DNA from: Phycisphaerae bacterium
GTDB lineage: Bacteria > Planctomycetota > Phycisphaerae > Phycisphaerales > SM1A02
NCBI GenBank assembly: GCA_018663565.1
Contig: JABJQE010000192.1
Span: 1-10,419 of the forward strand
DNA: 10,419 nt
Direction: 5' to 3'
Of the stretch, positions 1 to 5,905 are shown piece by piece. A program made the translations under genes and the position numbers. How positions within the stretch are numbered: the first letter of the stretch is position 1; each line of letters starts with the position of its first letter. The notes under the pieces were generated by a model. It was not told where the DNA came from. It ran no database searches and worked only from the letters and a program-made list of their open reading frames with translations.

Positions 1-2
1 CG

Positions 3-149
3 CTTCGAACACTGATCAATCAAGGCAAACGCTCTGATTACCGTCAACCAATTCATGTGAGCGGTTCCTTGAGCTCATATCACGGCCGAAAATTCCTCGT
101 GCCAACGGCTGTGACTGGACTCCGCGAGCGTCCAAACCTAAGCCGATGA
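3..149 (+). CDS. 3' end of an unrecognised protein gene (partial)
   Basis: Reading frame 3 is open from the window edge to a TGA at 147-149, giving 48 residues with no internal stop; the other two forward frames stop within the first 40 bases. The visible tail contains VSGSLSSYHGRKFLVPTAV, then an Arg-rich end. It reads like the C-terminal beta-strand tail of a small beta-barrel or OB-like domain, but this is an impression and no family can be named. Only 24 nt separate its stop from the cyclase ATG, on the same strand, so the two are probably co-transcribed. The start lies outside the window. It could be a chance open frame, but the length, position and residue mix favour a real gene end. 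Confidence 0.6.
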   Translation, partial: LRTLINQGKRSDYRQPIHVSGSLSSYHGRKFLVPTAVTGLRERPNLSR

Positions 150-173
150 ACAGCCAATCACCTGTGCGCCGTC

Positions 174-1043
174 ATGCCTGAGCCTGGACTCATCGCCAAC
201 CTGCTTCTTGAGTCGGCCGCTGGAATTGCCCGGTCTGTTGGGGCGAAATCCATCGTTGTCTCCGCCGACGCGCTGCCCGAGGGATGCGAGCCCCCGGAAG
301 GCTCACTGCTGCTTACCCGCCGACCCGAAGACAAACGCCGGATTCAAGAGCTCGGCGTCGCTGACAATTGTGTGTTAGAAATCCCCGCGGTTGACCTCGA
401 CCGCATGGGACAAGTCAAACTCGCGGCACTTATTGGTGTTTCTCGTCGGCTACTCGACCTCTCTGACACGGTTGTATTCCTGACAGGCCCGTTTCGTGGA
501 CTCATTGATAGTTTGGTCGTCTTACATCTTGGCAGCGAGTACGAATTGCTCCATGCGACCGATCAGCCAACTATCGATGAACACATCAAGCGAACTGTGT
601 TTCAACGCACACTTGAACTCGCCCTGCATCTTGGGTCGTACGGACGAGAGGGGCGTCGGATTGGTGCAATGCTGATCGTGGGGGACACCGCTGAAGTCTT
701 GGATCGATCAGAACAGATGATCCTCAATCCGTTCCAAGGCTATCCCGAGAAGAAACGCAATATCCTCGACCAGCGCATGACCGAGACGATCCGCGAATTT
801 GCTCAGCTCGACGGTGCCATCCTGATTCGTGGAAATGGCGTTATTGAGTCCGCGGGCACCCGCGTGCTGGCTTCGTCGCGACATCCCGTCGAAGCTGGCC
901 TCGGTTCGCGACACGCTGCAGCGGCTGGGATTACCGATTCGACCAAATCAATCGCCATCACGGTCAGCTCATCCGATGGAACCGTACGAATCTGGCGAGC
1001 TGGCAAGCTTGTCGCATCACTTGAGCCGGGTGGACGAGGGTAG
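174..1043 (+). CDS. diadenylate cyclase, DacZ-like (c-di-AMP synthase)
   Basis: Predicted soluble cytoplasmic enzyme that joins two ATP into the second messenger c-di-AMP. The 289-residue protein has two parts. Residues 1 to about 130 form an alpha/beta domain resembling the C-terminal (alpha/beta) domain of pyruvate kinase. Residues about 140-285 form the DAC (DisA_N) domain. The two DAC signatures are intact: D213-G-A215 and R246-H247-x-x-A250 (in context GLGSRHAAA), followed by GITDSTKSIAITVS. The segment GREGRRIGAMLIVGD before the catalytic part, and ILNPF, are typical of the archaeal DacZ group rather than of DisA (no helix-hairpin-helix tail) or CdaA (no membrane helices). ATG 174 is the only ATG/GTG start in frame after the stop at 147-149. 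No Shine-Dalgarno motif precedes it, and it probably shares a transcript with the gene ending at 149. c-di-AMP usually controls potassium and osmolyte balance; no such target gene is seen adjacent. Confidence 0.88.
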   Translation: MPEPGLIANLLLESAAGIARSVGAKSIVVSADALPEGCEPPEGSLLLTRRPEDKRRIQELGVADNCVLEIPAVDLDRMGQVKLAALIGVSRRLLDLSDTVVFLTGPFRGLIDSLVVLHLGSEYELLHATDQPTIDEHIKRTVFQRTLELALHLGSYGREGRRIGAMLIVGDTAEVLDRSEQMILNPFQGYPEKKRNILDQRMTETIREFAQLDGAILIRGNGVIESAGTRVLASSRHPVEAGLGSRHAAAAGITDSTKSIAITVSSSDGTVRIWRAGKLVASLEPGGRG

Positions 1044-1089
1044 GAGGGCATGGAACAGGTGCCAGGCTCCGATGTGGCTTCGCCGCCCC

Positions 1090-1095
1090 TACAAT
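1090..1095 (+). promoter_or_regulatory. candidate -10 box (TACAAT) of the cyclophilin gene
   Basis: TACAAT lies 7 nt before the ATG at 1103. Transcription starting about 7 nt after the box would begin at or next to the start codon, giving a leaderless mRNA. There is no recognisable -35 hexamer at the usual distance, and no ribosome binding site. The match to the consensus TATAAT is five of six. Confidence 0.5.
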
Positions 1096-1102
1096 CCCCC
1101 TC

Positions 1103-1561
1103 ATGACATACCCAACTGCATCGATTGAAACCAATCACGGCACCATCACTGTTGAACTCTGGGATGACGTTGCACCAAAGCACGTGGCCAACTTCCAGAA
1201 ACTCGCAAAGGATGGCTTTTATGACGGACTTGGCTTCCACAGAATCATCAAGGACTTCATGATTCAAGGCGGCTGCCCAGATGGAACTGGAACTGGCGGA
1301 CCGGGCTGGAGTGTTGATGCGGAGTTCAATGACCGTGTGCATGAAGAAGGTGTGCTTTCGATGGCTCGCTCTGCAGATCCAAACTCGGCCGGCAGCCAGT
1401 TCTTCATCTGCCTTGCAACATGCCCGCACCTTGATGGCAGCTACACCGCATTTGGCAAAGTGACAGACGGCATTGACGCTGTGCGTTCGATGGGTGGGTC
1501 TGAAACAGCTAGTGGTGATCGTCCGGTTGAAGCAGTCACAATGGATGCCGTGACCGCCTGA
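1103..1561 (+). CDS. peptidyl-prolyl cis-trans isomerase, cyclophilin type
   Basis: Catalyses cis-trans isomerisation of the peptide bond before proline and assists protein folding. With 152 residues it is a bare cyclophilin domain with no signal peptide or anchor, so it is cytoplasmic. Catalytic-pocket residues line up with human CypA: FHRII (R47 for R55), FMIQGG (F52, M53, Q55 for F60, M61, Q63) and GSQFFI (Q99, F101 for Q111, F113). The position of Trp121, the cyclosporin contact, is His109 in CPHLDGSYTAFG, and His126 is replaced by Tyr114; both changes are usual in bacterial single-domain cyclophilins. The gene follows the cyclase gene after 59 nt but has its own TACAAT box. Its stop lies 15 nt from the convergent gatB stop, leaving no room for a separate terminator. 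Confidence 0.95.
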   Translation: MTYPTASIETNHGTITVELWDDVAPKHVANFQKLAKDGFYDGLGFHRIIKDFMIQGGCPDGTGTGGPGWSVDAEFNDRVHEEGVLSMARSADPNSAGSQFFICLATCPHLDGSYTAFGKVTDGIDAVRSMGGSETASGDRPVEAVTMDAVTA

Positions 1562-1576
1562 GCGGAAATCGACAAC

Positions 1577-3097
1577 CTAGCGAAGTCGTTCGACAAGCCG
1601 CGATCGGACCATGCCGGCATCGGCCGCTCCGCCGCTGGCCTTCATGACGCATCCGATGATGCGTCCTGCCGCAGCATCTTTTCCTGCAGCAAAGTCTTCC
1701 GCAGCTTGTGGTTGGTCGGCGAGTGCCTGGTCAATCCACGCATCAAGTGCCCCTGCGTCGCTCACCTGCAATAAGTTCCGCGACTCGGCCACAGACTGGG
1801 CGTCGTCGTCACTATCGCACAACACCTCAAACAACTCCGTAGCCGCGCTTGACCCCACGTCCCCACTCGTTCGCAATCCAATAATGCCGGCGAGTTGATC
1901 GGGTGTAATGCCGGCCTCGTGTGGTTCAACCCCACGTTCATGCGACAACTTCGCCGCGGCATTGAGAATCCACTTCGCGGCTTCTTGAGCCGCAGCCCGC
2001 TCGTCAAGATCGGTTGCTCCTGCCGCTGCCTTCGCGCACGCATCAAAGTAGATGGCTGTCGCAGGCACCTCAGTCAACGCAGCAGCATCCTTGACCGAAA
2101 GCCCCCACTTCGATTCATAGCGATCACGTCGCTGCATCGGCAATTCTGGAAGCCGGGCGCGAACCTCTTCTCGCCATGAATCACTGACTTCAAGCGGCAC
2201 AAGATCGGGCTCCGGAAAATACCTGTAATCATGCGCATCCTCTTTGGACCGCTGCAAAATCGTTTTCAACTGTACGTCGTCCCAGCCACGTGTTGACTTG
2301 GCACCTGGTCCCATTTCAAGTCCGTCCTTGAGCCACTGTTCGGCTTGCCGCTTGACTTCATACTCAATAGCGCCGTGCACAGCCTTGAATGAGTTGAGAT
2401 TCTTGATCTCAGCAATTGGCGTCGCGACTTCGCGACCATCATCGAGTGTCAACACGATGTTGATGTTTGGCTCAAACCGCATGTGCCCACGCTGCATGAT
2501 GCCCTCGGTCACACCAAGTGCTCGGCAAATTGCACGAAGCTCCCGGCCAAATGTCACCGCGTCCTCCGCGCACGTAATATCTGGTTCAGTCACGATTTCC
2601 AGCAGTGGTGTACCGGACCGGTTGTAGTCAATAATTGACCCTGCGGCCGGAATGCCACCAGGCAATTCGTGCCCTGACTTTCCGGTGTCTTCTTCCAAAT
2701 GCGCCCGAGTGATGCGAATCGTCCCGGTTCCACCAGCTGATAATGGGATATCAATGGCACCCTCGGCGCACAGCGGGTGGTCGAACTGGCTGATTTGGTA
2801 TCCCTTGGGAAGATCTGGATAGAAGTAGTTCTTTCTGTCCCAGTTGCATCGGTCTGGAATGCGACACCCGAGCGCCATACCAACAAGCATCGACATCTCA
2901 ATAGCCGCATGATTCATAGTGGGCAGGGCGCCAGGAAGTCCAAGTGAAACTGGATCACACAATGAATTAGGCGCCGCGTCGTAGTTATCAGGATGCGCTA
3001 CATTTGGAGAGCGCGAGAACATCTTGGTCTTGGTGGCAAGCTCAACATGTATCTCCATGCCGACAATTGTTCGGGTGCTGACGATCGTTGCTGTCAT
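1577..3097 (-). CDS. gatB: aspartyl/glutamyl-tRNA(Asn/Gln) amidotransferase subunit B
   Basis: GatB of the GatCAB complex, which amidates Glu-tRNA(Gln) and/or Asp-tRNA(Asn). GatB binds the misacylated tRNA and performs the ATP-dependent activation, using ammonia from GatA. Landmarks in order are IVGMEIHVELATKTKMFS near the N-terminus, LGLPGALPTMN, WDRKNYFYPDLPKGYQIS, HLEEDTGKSGHE and IIDYNRSGTPLLEIVTEPD. The C-terminal YqeY-like tail domain ends in GCVMKASGGAADAGMV. The length of 506 residues is full size. The early CPVC-like pair of some GatB proteins is here CDPVS, so a second Cys is absent. I chose the ATG at 3097, 4 nt after the upstream stop; a GTG at 3112 would add five residues and overlap that gene. 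No gatA or gatC is in the window. It is probably co-transcribed with the amylase gene upstream. Confidence 0.96.
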   Translation of the reverse strand: MTATIVSTRTIVGMEIHVELATKTKMFSRSPNVAHPDNYDAAPNSLCDPVSLGLPGALPTMNHAAIEMSMLVGMALGCRIPDRCNWDRKNYFYPDLPKGYQISQFDHPLCAEGAIDIPLSAGGTGTIRITRAHLEEDTGKSGHELPGGIPAAGSIIDYNRSGTPLLEIVTEPDITCAEDAVTFGRELRAICRALGVTEGIMQRGHMRFEPNINIVLTLDDGREVATPIAEIKNLNSFKAVHGAIEYEVKRQAEQWLKDGLEMGPGAKSTRGWDDVQLKTILQRSKEDAHDYRYFPEPDLVPLEVSDSWREEVRARLPELPMQRRDRYESKWGLSVKDAAALTEVPATAIYFDACAKAAAGATDLDERAAAQEAAKWILNAAAKLSHERGVEPHEAGITPDQLAGIIGLRTSGDVGSSAATELFEVLCDSDDDAQSVAESRNLLQVSDAGALDAWIDQALADQPQAAEDFAAGKDAAAGRIIGCVMKASGGAADAGMVRSRLVERLR

Positions 3098-3101
3098 GAC
3101 A

Positions 3102-4313
3102 TCAGGCGCCACATCTCACGCGAATATTGTCGAGCACATTCATGAAGTTGATATAAGCGTCATAGGGACTGTCGTAGGGGCTAAAATACTTATGTACATC
3201 ACCATCTGCCCAGAACTTCGTACACATGTAATACAAGTGGTCGGATGTCGTCAACTTCCGCCAATCCTCAAGAATCCACTCGTCACCGCTATCGTGGCGC
3301 TCGCGAACAGGTCCTTCAAGTCGATAGAGTTCGGCTGCCGCGTTTTCTTGCATCGCGTTGCCAAGCCAAGCGCTCAAATCTCGCTCGGAGTCTGCCCATG
3401 AGATGGGGTCTGGAGCGCGATACACACCAACCGGATCGTGCCGTTCAATGGCTTCTCGTACCGTCACGAAGTCGTTGTGACCTGGATTGGCGTCAAATAT
3501 TGCAGCGGGAAGTGCCTCAAGGAATCCGAAGATGCCGCTATCTGCCCATTGGTGCTCACCAAAGGTCTCGTAATCCATAAACAGATTGCACAGATGCCCA
3601 TCGCCGTTGATCTGATCAACCCATCCTGCAAATCTGTTCGCATCAAGTGGCCACTCTGACCAATTCTGGTCTGAGAATCGAAAGGCGATGTCATCACTCA
3701 ATCTGTAATTCTTCAACAGCAACCGAATCTTCGCCGACGGAAGATGTTCACCACTTCCATCCGGGGCGTACACCCATGCGGGTGATCGATCGCCAAGTAT
3801 GCGATCTACCCCTTCGCATGTCATACCTCTAAATCGATTCATATCAACAACGCTCTTGGCAATCCGGTCTGAGTAGATCAACTCTGTGTTGCGAAAGACA
3901 ATAGGCTCAATGTCAAAGAGTTCTTGCATGAGCGACACATGCTTCTCAACTTGCAGTTTGAACTCCGCTGGGGCATAGAGTGAGCTCAAGGAGTGGTGGC
4001 TTGTCTCAGCAAGAAAGTCAGCGCATCCCGTAGCAGCGCACTGTTGAAGTAAATCGATAACGTCTGGCGCCCAGGCTTGCATCTGCTCAATAGCCGTACC
4101 GGTAATCGAAAAACTCACCTTGAACCGACCATCATTCTTGCGAATCTGATCGAGCAGCAACGTCGTAGTCGGCCGATAGCACTTACTCGCAACCTTCTCC
4201 ATGATCGACTGGTTCGCTTCGCTATCGAAGTAAAATGGGTCGGTCTGAAATACGGAATACCGCCGCAGGCGATACGGTTGGTGAATCTGAAAGTAGAAGC
4301 AGACTGAGGTCAT
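3102..4313 (-). CDS. glycoside hydrolase family 57, alpha-amylase-like (MJ1611 type)
   Basis: Predicted retaining alpha-glucan hydrolase acting on starch or glycogen; no signal peptide, so it should work on intracellular glycogen or maltodextrins. The 403 residues carry the five GH57 conserved regions: HQP (11-13); FLAETSHHSL with E103; FRNTEL with E144, the expected nucleophile; MDYETFGEHQ with D247, the expected acid/base; and HLYYMCTKF near 359. The end, GDVHKYFSPYDSPYDAYINF, is a hallmark of the MJ1611-like group. I chose the ATG at 4313 because MTSVCFYFQIHQPYRLRR matches the usual family start; the longer frame from 4349 adds only 12 unconserved residues. The exact substrate cannot be read from sequence: alpha-amylase and 4-alpha-glucanotransferase activities both occur in GH57. 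It is the first gene of a tight unit with gatB and is divergent from pyrE. Confidence 0.92.
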   Translation of the reverse strand: MTSVCFYFQIHQPYRLRRYSVFQTDPFYFDSEANQSIMEKVASKCYRPTTTLLLDQIRKNDGRFKVSFSITGTAIEQMQAWAPDVIDLLQQCAATGCADFLAETSHHSLSSLYAPAEFKLQVEKHVSLMQELFDIEPIVFRNTELIYSDRIAKSVVDMNRFRGMTCEGVDRILGDRSPAWVYAPDGSGEHLPSAKIRLLLKNYRLSDDIAFRFSDQNWSEWPLDANRFAGWVDQINGDGHLCNLFMDYETFGEHQWADSGIFGFLEALPAAIFDANPGHNDFVTVREAIERHDPVGVYRAPDPISWADSERDLSAWLGNAMQENAAAELYRLEGPVRERHDSGDEWILEDWRKLTTSDHLYYMCTKFWADGDVHKYFSPYDSPYDAYINFMNVLDNIRVRCGA

Positions 4314-4322
4314 AGAAGACGC

Positions 4323-4328
4323 ATGGTA
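4323..4328 (-). promoter_or_regulatory. candidate -10 box (TACCAT) of the GH57 gene
   Basis: Read on the minus strand, TACCAT ends 9 nt before the ATG at 4313. A start about 7 nt downstream of the box would leave a leader of at most a few nucleotides. The same hexamer precedes the divergent pyrE start. No clear -35 element is visible. Confidence 0.35.
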
Positions 4329-4472
4329 ATGGGGCTCGGCTCGTGGCATTGGCCTTTCGGTTTGCCAAAGGACACACAGATAACCAGGAGGTCAGACCCC
4401 ACATCGGGTCTACGAATGAGTGAAAGAACGGCATCGGCCGTCGTGGCGACAGACGCCCTCTTTCCCACGCCG

Positions 4473-4478
4473 TACCAT
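4473..4478 (+). promoter_or_regulatory. candidate -10 box (TACCAT) of pyrE
   Basis: TACCAT lies 6 nt before a GTG at 4485, which is the start best matching the OPRTase N-terminus. This geometry fits leaderless transcription starting at the GTG. If pyrE instead starts at ATG 4416, the hexamer would lie inside the coding region and be fortuitous. Confidence 0.35.
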
Positions 4479-4484
4479 GCCCTT

Positions 4485-5018
4485 GTGAACACAAAGACAC
4501 TCGCCGAACGCATTGCCGACACATCCATTCTTCGCGGTAGCTTCACGCTTCGTAGCGGACGAACGAGCTCGTGGTACATCGACAAATACCGCTTCTCGAC
4601 CCAGCCGGACATCATTCGTGATCTCGGTGATCTCTTTGCCGATCGCATTCCCGAGGGGACGACACTGCTTGCTGGGGCTGAACTTGGTGGCATTCCACTC
4701 GTCACGACGGCCTCAATGGCTTCAGGCCTGCCCTGCCTCTTCATTCGAAACCAGAAGAAGGAATACGGTACGGCAAAGCGGTTTGAGGGGTCCTGCGAGC
4801 AAGGCGACCAAGTAGTCATTCTTGAGGACGTCGCCACGACCGGCGGCCAGGTGCTTGAAGCGGCAGCAGAGATTGCAGCGACCGGAGCCACGGTCAACAT
4901 GATCATCGCGGTCGTTGATCGACTTCAGGGGGCCAGAGAACGAATCGAAGCCGCTGGCTACGCGTTTGAGTCACTCTTCACGGTGCGTGATTTTGGAATC
5001 GACCCCACAGAAGATTGA
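4485..5018 (+). CDS. pyrE: orotate phosphoribosyltransferase
   Basis: Transfers ribose 5-phosphate from PRPP to orotate, giving OMP, in the fifth step of pyrimidine synthesis; cytoplasmic. From GTG 4485 the protein is 177 residues. LAERIADTSILRGSFTLRSG is the standard N-terminal OPRT motif, followed by SSWYIDKYRF, the flexible catalytic loop RNQKKEYGT (about 88-95) and the PRPP-binding motif VILEDVATTGGQ (about 111-122). The start is uncertain: ATG 4416 would give 200 residues with an unconserved 23-residue extension, and the frame is open back to 4323. The GTG puts about seven residues before LAERI, as is usual in the family. A good AGGAGGT at 4386-4392 is 23 nt from ATG 4416, too far to serve it. 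The 3' end overlaps the convergent membrane-protein gene by 61 nt. No other pyrimidine gene is nearby. Confidence 0.9.
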   Translation: MNTKTLAERIADTSILRGSFTLRSGRTSSWYIDKYRFSTQPDIIRDLGDLFADRIPEGTTLLAGAELGGIPLVTTASMASGLPCLFIRNQKKEYGTAKRFEGSCEQGDQVVILEDVATTGGQVLEAAAEIAATGATVNMIIAVVDRLQGARERIEAAGYAFESLFTVRDFGIDPTED

Positions 5019-5905
5019 AGCCGGCGACTGAGCCATCGGAAGGCCAACAAACCGATCGGCAATGTGACCACAAGGGTCGCAATTCGCACCAACAGGTCAG
5101 CCATCACGCCAACCACTAACGCATCGGGGAGATGCGAAATGCTCTCGGACATCCAGCCAATTGCCCATTCGCGAAGACCTGGCCCTCCACCAATAAAGGG
5201 CACACTTGATGCCACCTCGCCGGTTCCAGCCATCGCTGCCGCCCCAGCGCTGTGCAAATCAACATGAAGAAGCGAAAATGCGGCTGCGTACCGTACTGCC
5301 GTAAAGAGTAGGTCCACCCAGCGAATAACAACAACCCACGCAACAAGACGCATTGACGGCAAAATACTAGTGGTAATCAATCCAAACAAAATGGCCAGCC
5401 ACACGGCCACAGCACCAACCGGCCAGATCCAGACCATGCCGAGCAAGACCACGCCCATCATGAGCCCGATAAGTCGGATTGACACCACCGCTACACCGGC
5501 CTGCATTGGCGGAATGCCGTGCACTACCTTGTGATATCCAATGCGACCAATCGCTCCTGGCCACATTGGCAACATATTGAGCAAGGTCGCCACGCTGACA
5601 AGCGCCGACATCTCGCCCAGTCCAACGCGAATGCCAGACGTACGTTTAAGCATGAGCGACTGTGCAACAGCTGACAATGGAATAAGTAGCACGCTCGTAA
5701 CGAGGAGAATGGTGATCGCGGTTGGACTTGGTTGCTCCAGAGCGGACCAAGCTCGTTGTGCTGCATCTGCATGAGATACCACAAGCCACACTGCGGCCAC
5801 CAAGAGCACAACCCCGATCAGCGATCCAACAACGCGCCATACATGCCAACGTCGACCAGTTCGTACAACCTCGCCCCCGAGTGAATCAGGACCCGCCAAT
5901 GGCAT
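4958..5905 (-). CDS. UPF0104/LPG-synthase-TM-like integral membrane protein (flippase-like)
   Basis: A 315-residue polytopic inner-membrane protein. Hydrophobic stretches lie at about residues 25-43, 64-84, 97-113, 135-160, 163-183, 189-210, 221-240 and 264-290, so roughly seven to eight helices. Two motifs place it in the lysylphosphatidylglycerol synthase TM family (PF03706; MprF flippase domain, AglD-like, UPF0104): NMLPMWPGAIGRIGYHK at about 110 and PFIGGGPGLREWAIG at about 236, equivalent to the family's GGxGxRE. Members are thought to translocate or help attach lipid-linked groups; the substrate here is unknown. I chose ATG 5905, which overlaps the upstream TPR gene by 20 nt, over ATG 5956, which overlaps by 71 nt; the extra 17 residues are unremarkable. 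The overlap suggests translational coupling to the secreted TPR protein. The C-terminal tail, about 20 residues, is encoded antisense to the pyrE end. Confidence 0.75.
   Translation of the reverse strand: MPLAGPDSLGGEVVRTGRRWHVWRVVGSLIGVVLLVAAVWLVVSHADAAQRAWSALEQPSPTAITILLVTSVLLIPLSAVAQSLMLKRTSGIRVGLGEMSALVSVATLLNMLPMWPGAIGRIGYHKVVHGIPPMQAGVAVVSIRLIGLMMGVVLLGMVWIWPVGAVAVWLAILFGLITTSILPSMRLVAWVVVIRWVDLLFTAVRYAAAFSLLHVDLHSAGAAAMAGTGEVASSVPFIGGGPGLREWAIGWMSESISHLPDALVVGVMADLLVRIATLVVTLPIGLLAFRWLSRRLQSSVGSIPKSRTVKSDSNA

Noticed and set aside
803..1429. 208-codon minus-strand open frame across the cyclase and cyclophilin genes
   Set aside because: It is antisense to two well-supported genes, spans their junction, and its translation has no recognisable motif; it is a shadow of the codon usage on the other strand.
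1562..1576. Possible shared terminator between the convergent cyclophilin and gatB genes
   Set aside because: The 15-nt gap contains no stem-loop or T-run; nothing supports a terminator.
4386..4392. AGGAGGT, a near-perfect Shine-Dalgarno sequence
   Set aside because: No start codon lies 5-10 nt downstream and the nearest in-frame pyrE ATG is 23 nt away, so it is probably fortuitous.
4310..4906. 198-codon minus-strand open frame opposite pyrE
   Set aside because: Fully antisense to the strongly conserved OPRTase motifs; low-complexity Ser/Arg-rich translation with no domain.
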